A DNA stretch of 18,617 nucleotides from CAYTWW01 sp043801855 (GCA_043801855.1 JAZDLQ010000094.1:1-18617), one strand, 5' to 3'. Counted from the first letter of the stretch, positions 7,331 to 15,811 are shown. Program-made: numbers and translations. The notes: a model not told the origin generated them from the letters alone.

Positions 7331-8397
7331 TGAAAATTGTTTTAATCTCATGGGGTTATCTTGAATATGTTCTTCAATTAGCAAACGCATTATCAAATGA
7401 AGAAGAAGTAACATTGTTTCTTCCGGATAATTTTAGGGAATTTGCAGAAAAAAATAAGTTAAAAAACCTAAATCTTGAATTTTTTGAAAAAGTAAGGATT
7501 AGAAATCCTAAAAACTTCTTTATTCATAAAAAAATTGTTGATAAAATTAAATCTATTAATCCAGATGTAATTCATATTCAAGATGGTGATATATGGTTTT
7601 CATTAATGTTACCTTTTTTGAAAAAATTTCCTCTTATAATTACATTACATGATCCAAAACAACACATTGGAGAGGAAAAATTAAGAGAAACAATAAGAGA
7701 TAAAATCAATCAAACTTTTGCATCAGGATATATTGTGCATGGAGAATACCTAAAAGAATTACTAAGTTCACACTTAAAGGTTAGTAAAGACAAAATCTTT
7801 ATTGCAAAGCATGGCAATTTCAATATATTAGCAAAGCCAAGGAAAAAAACACTAAAACAAAAAAGGATTTTATTTTTCGGGAGAATTTGGCCGTATAAAG
7901 GGCTTGATATTTTAATTAAGTGTGAGCCAATATTAAAAAAATCACTTAAAGATTATAAGATTGTTATTGCAGGAAAAGGGGAAGATTTTGAAAAATACCA
8001 ATCCCTGATTCAAAATCCAGATAATTTTGAGATTCATAATAGATTTATTGATAATAATGAACTGGATTATTTTTTCAATGAGTCTGATATTGTTGTTCTT
8101 CCATATGTAGAAGCAACTCAAAGTGGAGTTATCTGCTTAGCTTATAGTTTTGGAAAACCAGTTATTGCAACAAAAGTAGGAAGTCTTCCTGAATTAATTG
8201 ATGATGAAAAAACAGGGATACTTGTTGAGCCAAATAATGAGGTTAAACTTGCAGAAAGCATAGTTTCTTTATTTAATAATAGAAGAAAACTTAATAAGAT
8301 GGGAAATTATGCTTTAAATAAAGCTAATATTGAACTTGATTGGAATATAATTGCAAAGAAAACAATAGATATATACAAAAATGTCCACCAAAATTAA
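7330..8397 (+). CDS. GT4-like glycosyltransferase with altered EX7E motif
   Basis: This 355-residue GT-B protein has the donor-lobe start ILFFGRIWPYKGLDILI (180-196), which is characteristic of GT4, and the C-terminal run GKPVIATKVGSLPELI. In the EX7E position it reads Glu261-ATQSGVI-Cys269, so the second glutamate is absent. A similar ATQSGV...LAY pattern occurs in a GT4 subgroup, so this is probably a subgroup trait and not inactivation. Its role is most likely sugar addition in the glycan pathway. The start codon shares one base with the upstream stop (TAATG), and its 3' end overlaps the next gene by 17 bases, so it is translationally embedded in the operon. The gene looks more AT-rich than those near 2500-5200. 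Confidence 0.85.
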   Translation: MKIVLISWGYLEYVLQLANALSNEEEVTLFLPDNFREFAEKNKLKNLNLEFFEKVRIRNPKNFFIHKKIVDKIKSINPDVIHIQDGDIWFSLMLPFLKKFPLIITLHDPKQHIGEEKLRETIRDKINQTFASGYIVHGEYLKELLSSHLKVSKDKIFIAKHGNFNILAKPRKKTLKQKRILFFGRIWPYKGLDILIKCEPILKKSLKDYKIVIAGKGEDFEKYQSLIQNPDNFEIHNRFIDNNELDYFFNESDIVVLPYVEATQSGVICLAYSFGKPVIATKVGSLPELIDDEKTGILVEPNNEVKLAESIVSLFNNRRKLNKMGNYALNKANIELDWNIIAKKTIDIYKNVHQN

Positions 8398-10396
8398 TAA
8401 ACAAAATTTATTGCTGTTATTGTTATTTATCGTTTCAGTAATTGTAAGGTTTGTTTATACATATCCACCTGATTTTGACAGTTATTGGATTCATGCAATG
8501 TCTGAATCGGTTAATATATCTGGATATGCAAAATGGGTTTTTCATCCTGCAAGCTTATTTGGATATTATCCTTTGTCATATCCTAGTGCACTAATGTTTT
8601 TTCTTGCTTTTTTTTCAGGAATAACTGGATTAACTATGCATAACACTATCTTTTTTACAGGCATTTTTACAGGCATTTTTGCAACTTTTTTAATATATTT
8701 GATTGGAAGAAGGCTTGGCGGATTTTTATTAGGATTCTTTTCAGCACTTGTTTTTTCATTAAGTCCAACTGTAATTTATTATTCTACTAATATAGCTTCT
8801 GGAAGGATGTTTCTTGTTATGCTTTATCCTATTTTTATTTTACTTTTAATGCATATTTTTGATAATTTTTCTTATCTTACTACTCATACTGATGCAACAC
8901 AAAGAAAAAAGCATAATTTATTGATAATTAAGTATATTGTATTATTGTTTATATCACTGCTATTTATGTTTATGATTCATCGGACAAGCCAGCTTTTGTT
9001 TATTTTTATAATTGCTGCAATATGTGCGGTTATTTTGGAGTTTAGACATAAGCTTTTAGGTTATTTTAAGGAAAACAAGGTAATAATTTTTTTCATTAAT
9101 AGATACAAAAATTCTAAAGTTAAATTATTTATAGAGTTTTTTTTAGTAATTTTCATTCTTGCATTATTAAAAATAATTGATTTATTGAATCGAAAAAGGT
9201 TGTTAATAAATCTTGAGCGAAAATTGCTTCCTATGTACAATGCTTTATTAAGTTTTTACAGCAGCAAGCCAACTTTGTCTATTGTTATATTTGCAGTAAT
9301 ATGCGTAATTGCAATTTTTGCAATTATTTTACTGTTTGTAAAAAGAAAGAAAATAAGTTCTGTTCTTAATAATACTTCTAACTTAATATTTGATTTTATA
9401 ACTAAAGATCTTGACAAATCCATTAATATTGTCTTATTTATCTTTATGATTTTATTTTTTGTACAACAGCTATTTGGAAGCAGCTTTTATACTCCTGAAT
9501 TAGAACGATTTTCAAATGTTGAGCCTTTGCAGGGAAGCAATCCTTTTATGCTTTTTGTAAATTTTTGTATAAATTTAATAACCAGTGTTTCAATTCTTAG
9601 TCCTTTTTTAATACTAGGTTTATTTTGCTTATTCTTTAAACGGGAAAGAAATATGATTACATGGTTTTTTATTCTCATTTTTATTGGTTTTTCAATAATA
9701 TTAATAGATAAGAATTATGTTAAATTATTTTTTACACCCATATATTCTATTATAATTACAGTTGGATTATTATTCCTTCTTCAGTTGATAACTAAATTTA
9801 ATTTTAAATTTATTAAATTTACAGTATTTTTTATTATTTTATTGATAATAGTCTTCACATTTACATCTCAATTTAGAGATATTTTTTTTTCGACAAATAC
9901 AGTAATACCTATTTATAAAGAATATATTTCTACTGGTGAATATATTAAATATCTTAATTGTAATTGTTCAACAATTACAACAGAAGAAAATATTGCGGGA
10001 GTTGTTATCTTCTCAATTTCGGGTGTACCCGGTGGTTCACATAATATTTATTATTATGTCAATAAATCTTATTTAAAGCCTACTTCATTAACTTTTTCTG
10101 AATTAATAGATAGAATAAAAAGAGGAGATAAATTATCTACTTTGTGGACTCTTCCAGATTGGATTTTTGGTGGATCATATTATGATGGTAGACATACATT
10201 AAATATTTTTGGAATGAATATTTATGATGAAATTGCAAGTAGAATAATCCGAGATTATAATGAAAAATATTATATTCATGATAAAACAAAAACTGAACCA
10301 AATATTTATCTTTCATTAGTTAATACCAAGAATAAGATATATGATAATCCTATAACAAATATTTATTCGTTTAGTGATGGAGTTATAGAAACATGA
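8381..10396 (+). CDS. Multi-pass membrane GT-C-like glycosyltransferase
   Basis: The 671-residue product has a hydrophobic N-terminal segment (about 9-27) followed by an extracytoplasmic loop with DFD (Asp31, Asp33) in PPDFDSYWIHAM. That placement of an acidic pair after the first membrane helix is the hallmark of GT-C enzymes such as STT3, PMT and ArnT. About ten further hydrophobic segments run to about residue 500, and a soluble, probably external domain fills the last 160 residues. It would use a lipid-phosphate sugar or lipid-linked glycan outside the cell, as a polymer-modifying transferase or an oligosaccharyltransferase-like enzyme. I do not see the WWDYG motif of STT3 itself. A 12-bp tandem repeat (8657-8680) encodes TGIF twice in a membrane segment. 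The gene overlaps both neighbours (17 bp and ATGA). Confidence 0.7.
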   Translation: MSTKINKQNLLLLLLFIVSVIVRFVYTYPPDFDSYWIHAMSESVNISGYAKWVFHPASLFGYYPLSYPSALMFFLAFFSGITGLTMHNTIFFTGIFTGIFATFLIYLIGRRLGGFLLGFFSALVFSLSPTVIYYSTNIASGRMFLVMLYPIFILLLMHIFDNFSYLTTHTDATQRKKHNLLIIKYIVLLFISLLFMFMIHRTSQLLFIFIIAAICAVILEFRHKLLGYFKENKVIIFFINRYKNSKVKLFIEFFLVIFILALLKIIDLLNRKRLLINLERKLLPMYNALLSFYSSKPTLSIVIFAVICVIAIFAIILLFVKRKKISSVLNNTSNLIFDFITKDLDKSINIVLFIFMILFFVQQLFGSSFYTPELERFSNVEPLQGSNPFMLFVNFCINLITSVSILSPFLILGLFCLFFKRERNMITWFFILIFIGFSIILIDKNYVKLFFTPIYSIIITVGLLFLLQLITKFNFKFIKFTVFFIILLIIVFTFTSQFRDIFFSTNTVIPIYKEYISTGEYIKYLNCNCSTITTEENIAGVVIFSISGVPGGSHNIYYYVNKSYLKPTSLTFSELIDRIKRGDKLSTLWTLPDWIFGGSYYDGRHTLNIFGMNIYDEIASRIIRDYNEKYYIHDKTKTEPNIYLSLVNTKNKIYDNPITNIYSFSDGVIET

Positions 10397-11514
10397 TTTA
10401 TTTTTTCATAATAGATAACGGTAAAACAATTGGCGGAGGAGATTACGCACAATTTAAGTTTGCAGAAGGGTTAGTAATGCTTGGTCATGAAGTAACAATT
10501 TTTGCAGCCAATTACAATTCTTTTTTTTCTGAACTTAAAACTTTGCCTAAATTTAGAATAATAATTAGAAATGAACTTCCAAGGACTGTAAAGGGTTTTG
10601 GTTTATTGAATTCAATTTGGGACTTTCTTTTTACAAAAATTGAAGTTGAAAGACAAATCCGGAAAAACAAGCCAGATTATATCATAGGTTATCTTAGAAA
10701 TTCAGCAATTAAAGCTGTTAACTTAGGAAAAAAATATAAAATTAAAACTGTTAATTTTATTTTTGAAAACCCTGAATGGATGAAACGCACGCTTGGAGAT
10801 AGGTTTTTAGAAGAATACAATGGCAAATTCAAGGATTCATGGGTGAAAACTAAGCTTGCTTATCTTGAAACAGATATTCTTTTTCCTAACTCTAAATTGA
10901 CACGAAAAGAATGTGAGACTTGGTTAAATAAAAAAGTAGAGAAGCCAATTTATCCAGGTATTGAGATTCCTGAAATCAATGTTGGTAAAGAGAATCAGAT
11001 AATCTATGTTGGCAGATTAAATGCATATAAGAATATTGATCTTATTATAAAAGCACTCAGTACAATTAAAAACGCACCTAAATTTGTAATTGTTGGAACA
11101 GGAGAGGAAGAGACAAGCCTGAAAAAACTTGCTTCTGAACTTAATGTTAATGCTGAATTTAAAGGAAGTCTAAATGATACTGATAAGTTTAAGGAAATAA
11201 AAAAGTCATTATTTATGGTTTTCCCATCATCTTTTGAAGGCTTTGGAATGCCACCGGGAGAGGCTCTTGCAAGTGGAATTCCTTGTATCTGTTCAGATAT
11301 ACCTATCCTCAAAGAAATTTATGCAGACAAAGTAGAATATTTCAAGGAACATGATGTTGATGACCTTGCTAAACAGATACAAAACTTAATTAAAAAGCCA
11401 GCTTACTGCAAGAAGCGTGGAATTGAAGGAAATAAATACATAAAAGAAAAGTATTCCTGGGAAAAATCTGCAAAGAGGATTGATGAAATATTAATGGTGA
11501 GACAAATTGTTTAA
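10393..11514 (+). CDS. GT4 family glycosyltransferase
   Basis: This 373-residue GT-B enzyme has an N-terminal glycine loop IGGGDYAQ (13-20), a donor lobe starting IIYVGRLNAYKN (203-214), and EX7E as Glu282-GFGMPPG-Glu290 followed by ALASGIP. The C-terminus ends with the family-typical YSWEKSAKRIDEIL. It probably transfers a hexose-type sugar in the glycan pathway, in the cytoplasm or on the inner membrane face. The ATG overlaps the upstream TGA as ATGA. Its last codons contain GGTGA (11496-11500), which is well placed to start methyltransferase 2 at TTG 11507, so the two genes overlap by 8 bases. Confidence 0.9.
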   Translation: MIYFFIIDNGKTIGGGDYAQFKFAEGLVMLGHEVTIFAANYNSFFSELKTLPKFRIIIRNELPRTVKGFGLLNSIWDFLFTKIEVERQIRKNKPDYIIGYLRNSAIKAVNLGKKYKIKTVNFIFENPEWMKRTLGDRFLEEYNGKFKDSWVKTKLAYLETDILFPNSKLTRKECETWLNKKVEKPIYPGIEIPEINVGKENQIIYVGRLNAYKNIDLIIKALSTIKNAPKFVIVGTGEEETSLKKLASELNVNAEFKGSLNDTDKFKEIKKSLFMVFPSSFEGFGMPPGEALASGIPCICSDIPILKEIYADKVEYFKEHDVDDLAKQIQNLIKKPAYCKKRGIEGNKYIKEKYSWEKSAKRIDEILMVRQIV

Positions 11515-12114
11515 AAGATTGCAAATATTATCAAGAAAAAAAAAAAATATGAGCTTTTTATTAAATTTCTTTCCCCAAATCGTAATTCAATAATTTTAGA
11601 TGTTGGTTGCGGTCAAGGAACTTTTTTAGAAGAAATGTATCCCTATAAAAAAAATATAATTGCATTAGATATAAGTAAAGAGAATATCTCTAATTTAAAA
11701 AAAAAATTTCCATATATTAAAACTATTTGTACTGATGGTTCAGCACTTCCTTTTAAAGACAAATCTATTGATATAATCTTTTCAAATGCTGTAATTGAGC
11801 ATGTTGGAAATTATGAAAAACAGCATTTATTTGCATCAGAGATAATCCGTGTTGCAAAAAAATATTTTGTAACAACTCCAAATAAACTATTTCCATATGA
11901 GCCACATTATAGATTACCTTTTTTTCAGTTTGTTCCTAAAAAAATTCAAAAATTAATAACAAAGCATTTTAATGTTGGTAATTATAAAAAAGGGGAGTGG
12001 GAAGATATTAATTTATTAACTCTTATTCAATTAAAAAAATTATTTCCAGATTCTAATATTATAAAACATAGAGTAACTTTGTTTCCTGAAACGTTGATCG
12101 CTATTAAAAAATGA
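11507..12114 (+). CDS. Class I SAM methyltransferase 2, frameshifted at an A12 tract
   Basis: The frame 11548-12114 encodes a Methyltransf_11 enzyme with motif I ILDVGCGQGTFLEE, post-I IIALDIS, then GSALPFKDKSIDIIFSNAVIEHV. The first in-frame ATG (11635) falls after motif I, so it would give a dead protein. The open frame continues upstream to 11515 without any standard start. In another frame, TTG at 11507 (ribosome site GGTGA 11496-11500, spacing 6) encodes MFKRLQILSRKKK up to the A12 run (11536-11547). Reading 10 A (or 13) fuses it to YELFIKFLSP, giving SRKKKYELF, a common start of this enzyme family. The overlap with the upstream gene is 8 bases, exactly as in methyltransferase 1. The stop overlaps the next ATG as ATGA. 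The likely role is glycan methylation. Confidence 0.8.
11536..11547 (+). repeat. A12 homopolymer at the frameshift of methyltransferase 2
   Basis: Twelve A follow TCAAG, the longest homopolymer I find in the window. A run of 10 or 13 would restore the frame between the TTG start at 11507 and the SAM-binding domain. Confidence 0.85.
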
Positions 12115-13211
12115 ACATCGCAATCTATCACCCAAATCTTAACCACTTTGGTGGCGGTGAAACTGTAGCCTTAACAATAGCTAGTGCTCTATCAAAAGCT
12201 CACAAAGTAGATATCATCACTCACACAGAAGCAGATAAATCAAGGCTATCATCTTTTTTTGGGCTTGATTTAAGCAATGTTAATATTATTGTTTTTAAGC
12301 CAGTTATTTCAAGTTTGCCTTTTCCAAATACAATTATGCCATTTGTATTATTAAAAGCAACATATTCTCTTTTAGAAAAATATGATGTTGCATTTGACAC
12401 ATGCACTAATGGTTGGTTTGATAAAAAACTGAAATGCAAAACAATCTGTTATATCCACTTTCCATTTTTCTATCCAAAAAAGAAAGGATTAAAATCAATT
12501 CTTAATCCTTATATGATTTTTCCTGAAAATGCTTTTCAATATGATAAAATTCTATGCAACAGTAACTTTACAAAGAGTATTGTCTCCAAGATGACTGGGA
12601 AAGAAATAACAGTTGTTTATCCTCCTGTTGAAGTTGAAAACATTAAACCTGCAAAGAAAAAACTAAGCAGGATTGTTACAATTGGCAGGTTCACATATGA
12701 AAAAAAGCATGAGGTAATGATTGATGCTTTCAAAGAGTTAAGTAAAACTGCTAAAAACTATTCATTTCACTTAATTGGCTCTTTTCAGGAAAACAATGAT
12801 CTTTACAAAAAAGATTACTTTGATATGCTTAAAAAAAGAGCAGATGGATATCCTATTGAATTCCATATCAATATGCCTCACGAGCAAGTATTAAGGTTTT
12901 TGGAAGAGTCAAAGATTTACTGGCATGCAAGAGGATATGGTGAGACAAACCCAAATGAATATGAAAATTTTGGAATAACTACAGTTGAAGCGATGGCTGC
13001 CTTGTGTGTTCCAATTGTCATTAATCTTGGGGCACAGCCCGAGATTGTAGAGCATGGAAAAAGTGGGTATGTGTGGAGTGACACGAAAGAATTGGTTAAA
13101 TATACAAGCCTTATTCTTAAAAATAAGGTAGATTCACTAGATATTATCAAAAAAAGCAAAAAGTATTCAAAATATAAATTCTTAGAAAAAATTGAGATTC
13201 TTATTTCCTAA
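12111..13211 (+). CDS. GT4 glycosyltransferase, ALG11-like mannosyltransferase subgroup
   Basis: This 366-residue GT-B protein has the N-terminal loop HFGGGETVA (12-20), the strand CYIHFPFFYP (113-122), donor-lobe VTIGRFTYEKKH (189-200), and WHARGYGETNPNEYENFGIT (271-290), with EX7E at Glu285 and Glu293. The IHFP and YENFGITTVEAMAA features are those of the ALG11-like branch, which adds alpha-1,2-mannose to dolichol-linked glycans in eukaryotes. The donor here is not proven. The start overlaps the preceding stop as ATGA. It is the last plus-strand gene of the operon and overlaps the 3' end of the convergent flippase gene by 11 bases, so no terminator region exists between them. Confidence 0.9.
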   Translation: MNIAIYHPNLNHFGGGETVALTIASALSKAHKVDIITHTEADKSRLSSFFGLDLSNVNIIVFKPVISSLPFPNTIMPFVLLKATYSLLEKYDVAFDTCTNGWFDKKLKCKTICYIHFPFFYPKKKGLKSILNPYMIFPENAFQYDKILCNSNFTKSIVSKMTGKEITVVYPPVEVENIKPAKKKLSRIVTIGRFTYEKKHEVMIDAFKELSKTAKNYSFHLIGSFQENNDLYKKDYFDMLKKRADGYPIEFHINMPHEQVLRFLEESKIYWHARGYGETNPNEYENFGITTVEAMAALCVPIVINLGAQPEIVEHGKSGYVWSDTKELVKYTSLILKNKVDSLDIIKKSKKYSKYKFLEKIEILIS

Positions 13212-14661
13212 CAGTTCTTGTCAGCATCTCAAAGTCTTCCTTGCTAAAAGCTCTTAGCACATACATAACTGTAAAGTAAATCGCAGCTCCAATTGCAATC
13301 AACACAAACACATTAAGCGTTATTAATGCATTTATTGCTATTGCCATTGCGATGCATGCAATAATTGGCCTAATAAATATTTTAAGCAGGTTTACTCCGC
13401 CAAGCTCTTTTCTGACAAGGAAATAATATCCGCTAAAATAGAATATTTCAGTTAATACTGTTGCAAGTGCTGCTCCATATAAGCTTAATTTAGGTATTAG
13501 CACAATATTTAATCCAAGATTGACTAGAAGATTCCCTATTAAGATATACACGCTGTCTTTTTCTTTATTAGTTGCAATTACTAGCACTCCAAGCATATAA
13601 TTGATAAATAAAGGGACTAAAGTCCATACAAGAATCTGAAGTGCAAGAGTTGAATTAATGTACTTATATTTATAGATCAGAACTATTATCTTATCTGCAA
13701 GCAGAGTTATTCCAACAGCAATAGGTATAGAGATATAAGTTAAATATTTTATAGATAAGTGATATAATTTTATTAATTTCTCTTTTGACTCTTTATGATA
13801 CATTATGGCAACAGGAAGTATTGCCGTTGATACTGCAAGTGCAATAGATATTAGCCCATCAAGTATATTATATGCTGCGCTATACCATCCAATTATTGCA
13901 TCTCTACTTGCTTCACCATATACTCCATTAAGGATTGTTGGTGCAATCTTTGACATTAATGTAATATCAACTCTGAAATACAATGTTACAAATATTCCGG
14001 ACAGCAAAAAAGGGAATGAGCGCTTGAGAAGAGAGATGATCAAATCTTTATCAAAATCCAATATTGGCCTAATTAATACTTTAAAGCACATAACTAATGC
14101 AACGATGAAATTTAAGAATTGCACAAAAACATAAACTCCAAGTATCGGAAGAAATCCAACATTCATTAATAGCAATGGAACAGTTATTGCAAACCTTATT
14201 AATATCCTGGCAATTTTTGCAGCAACAGGAAATTCCATTCTTTCATATGCCTGAAAAACAGATGAAATTGTAATTGCAAGGCTGTCAAAGACAATCCCAA
14301 GGCCTGCAATCAATATCCCATAAAAAGTGGTCGTGTCATATTTCAAGATATAGGCAAAAAACGCAATTAGCCCGTAAACTACAATAGAAGTTATTGTTTT
14401 AAGGATAAGGATATTTGAAACTATCTTTGGCGCTTTTTCCTTATTTTGCGCAATTTCCCTTACTATCAGAAGGCTTGTCCCTAGATCAAGCAGAATATAA
14501 AAAAGCCCGGTAAAAGACAATACAAAGGAAAATTTGCCGTATTCAGAATCGCCAAGTGTTCTTGCGATAAGAAATACTAATATGATGCTTAGTATTTTAA
14601 GTGCATTTTCACCTATGAAAACAATTCCAGCATTCTTCGCAATCCGCTTTACTGTGCTCAT
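13201..14661 (-). CDS. Lipid-linked oligosaccharide flippase, MOP superfamily (Wzx-like)
   Basis: The 486-residue product is hydrophobic throughout, with about 12-14 predicted membrane helices. It has the N-terminal pattern of polysaccharide-synthesis MOP proteins: IAKNAGIVFIGENALKILS, then RTLGDSEYGKFSF at about 35-47 and LDLGTSLLIVREIAQNKEKA. The function is export of the lipid-linked glycan across the cytoplasmic membrane. It lies tail to tail with the glycosyltransferase operon and is the only flippase in the window, so it is the natural partner of that pathway despite the opposite strand. The start is ATG at 14661, placed about 24 bases after a TATA box, so translation is probably leaderless. 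It follows the HEPN gene by only 21 bases but has its own promoter. Confidence 0.9.
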   Translation of the reverse strand: MSTVKRIAKNAGIVFIGENALKILSIILVFLIARTLGDSEYGKFSFVLSFTGLFYILLDLGTSLLIVREIAQNKEKAPKIVSNILILKTITSIVVYGLIAFFAYILKYDTTTFYGILIAGLGIVFDSLAITISSVFQAYERMEFPVAAKIARILIRFAITVPLLLMNVGFLPILGVYVFVQFLNFIVALVMCFKVLIRPILDFDKDLIISLLKRSFPFLLSGIFVTLYFRVDITLMSKIAPTILNGVYGEASRDAIIGWYSAAYNILDGLISIALAVSTAILPVAIMYHKESKEKLIKLYHLSIKYLTYISIPIAVGITLLADKIIVLIYKYKYINSTLALQILVWTLVPLFINYMLGVLVIATNKEKDSVYILIGNLLVNLGLNIVLIPKLSLYGAALATVLTEIFYFSGYYFLVRKELGGVNLLKIFIRPIIACIAMAIAINALITLNVFVLIAIGAAIYFTVMYVLRAFSKEDFEMLTRTVRK

Positions 14662-14692
14662 ATTACTTTATACACCAACAATTTATATCAGC
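14662..14692 (-). promoter_or_regulatory. TATA promoter of the flippase, inside the end of the HEPN gene
   Basis: On the minus strand GATATAAATTG (about 14680-14690) is centred about 24 bases before the flippase ATG, as expected for a leaderless archaeal start. The TAA stop of the HEPN gene (14683-14685) is part of this box. Confidence 0.5.
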
Positions 14693-15222
14693 AGCTTTTT
14701 CATTTCAAGCATAAATTCCTTTGCTCTTTTTAATGAAGTTTTTGCTTTTTCCTCTTGAATTGATACAGTCATTTCATATTGAAATTTAGATCTTTTTTCC
14801 ATTTCTAATGTATAAAACCCAATAATTTCATCGGATTTTATCGCAGCAATTTCAAGAGCATTTTCTTTTGCATCTTCATATTCTTCCAATAAGCCTTTTT
14901 TTATTTTATCAGTTACAAGCGCAATTAATGCATCGCATGTCACCTTATGCACTATTTTATTGCCTATTTTATATCCTAAATTAAGAAGGACAGCATTTGC
15001 AATATAAAACATTGAATAGTAAGAGATTACAACGATCCACAAATATGGCTTTAATTGGCTTGACATGCATTCTTCTGCAAGCCTTAATGAAACCTCTGCG
15101 TTCTTAAGATACATAGATTTTGAAATTTCATTTTTTTGTTTTTTAATAAGTCCATCTTCTATATATTTTGCAAGGTTTGTTAATGCTTCTTTTTTTTTAT
15201 CATCATCATCCAAAAAATTCAC
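14683..15222 (-). CDS. HEPN-domain protein, partner of a nucleotidyltransferase
   Basis: This is a 179-residue, mostly helical protein. Its core (37-100) has the archaeal HEPN pattern: AEVSLRLAEECM, then YLWIVVISYYSMFYIANAVL and GYKIGNKIVHKVTCDAL. HEPN proteins next to MNT nucleotidyltransferases are typically RNase toxins that the transferase neutralises, in known HepT-MntA cases by AMPylation. The usual catalytic Arg-X4-6-His is not obvious here: His92 is the only histidine and no arginine lies 5-7 residues before it. It may therefore be a non-catalytic or differently built variant. The start is GTG at 15222, overlapping the stop of the nucleotidyltransferase gene as GTGA, which signals coupled translation. 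Residues 5-12 (DDDDKKKE) are very charged. Confidence 0.75.
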   Translation of the reverse strand: MNFLDDDDKKKEALTNLAKYIEDGLIKKQKNEISKSMYLKNAEVSLRLAEECMSSQLKPYLWIVVISYYSMFYIANAVLLNLGYKIGNKIVHKVTCDALIALVTDKIKKGLLEEYEDAKENALEIAAIKSDEIIGFYTLEMEKRSKFQYEMTVSIQEEKAKTSLKRAKEFMLEMKKLLI

Positions 15223-15806
15223 CCCTTGACAAGCTCATAGTAATTTTCTATTCCATATAAAATAACATTATTTTTTATTGCCTCTAGCCCAACATTTGAG
15301 CTTTTAGCTCTAGCCATTTCCAAAAATTCCCTTTCAGAAAAAACCAGCGAATGGATTGGAAGAGGCAGTGTTTTTGAGACAATGGCAATTTCTTTTTCAA
15401 ATTTTTCTGTTTTTTCTTCAGGAACTATAAACATCAAATCAATATCCGAATTTGGACCATGTGTATTTTTGGCATATGAGCCAAAAATTAGCATAATATA
15501 TAGCTTGGAGCTTATTGCGTTTCTGAAATCATTAAGCATCACTGCGATATTTTTATTTTTTAGCAATTCTTTTTTTCTTATATATTCTGCTTCGAAAAAA
15601 ACCGGATGTACCTGCGCTACTAGATTAATCCTGCATGAATGCCCAAATGACTCCAGCTTTATAAGAGACTCTTTTTCAAGCCTTTTAATAATTGAATATA
15701 TATTTTTGTAGTCCATTCTTAATTCTTTTGAAATCTTAAGAATGTTCATCTCTTCGTGTTTTTTCTCAATAAGGCACTTTATTACTGTCGCATCTTTGTT
15801 TTTCAT
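15219..15806 (-). CDS. MNT-type nucleotidyltransferase with N-terminal winged helix
   Basis: There are two domains in 195 residues. Residues 6-55 form a winged helix: ATVIKCLIEKK, ILKISKELRMDYKNIYSIIK as the recognition region, and a basic wing. Residues 96-190 form a minimal nucleotidyltransferase with exact GSX10DXD spacing: Gly109-Ser110, then Asp121 and Asp123 in NSDIDL. The third carboxylate is not clear; the expected strand reads PIHSLVFSEREF with His152 where an acid is usual. It is the antitoxin-like partner of the downstream HEPN gene (GTGA overlap). The DNA-binding domain suggests that it represses its own operon through the palindrome just upstream. This fusion of DNA binding and transferase could let one protein both repress and modify. 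Confidence 0.85.
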   Translation of the reverse strand: MKNKDATVIKCLIEKKHEEMNILKISKELRMDYKNIYSIIKRLEKESLIKLESFGHSCRINLVAQVHPVFFEAEYIRKKELLKNKNIAVMLNDFRNAISSKLYIMLIFGSYAKNTHGPNSDIDLMFIVPEEKTEKFEKEIAIVSKTLPLPIHSLVFSEREFLEMARAKSSNVGLEAIKNNVILYGIENYYELVKG

Positions 15807-15811
15807 GTTAA

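Noticed and set aside
11635..12114. Methyltransferase 2 starting at ATG 11635
   Set aside because: This start would remove the SAM-binding motif DVGCGQG, which is encoded in frame just upstream; no ribosome site is seen before it.
13805..14134. 109-codon plus-strand open frame
   Set aside because: Antisense to the membrane helices of the flippase; the composition mirrors the reverse complement of hydrophobic codons.
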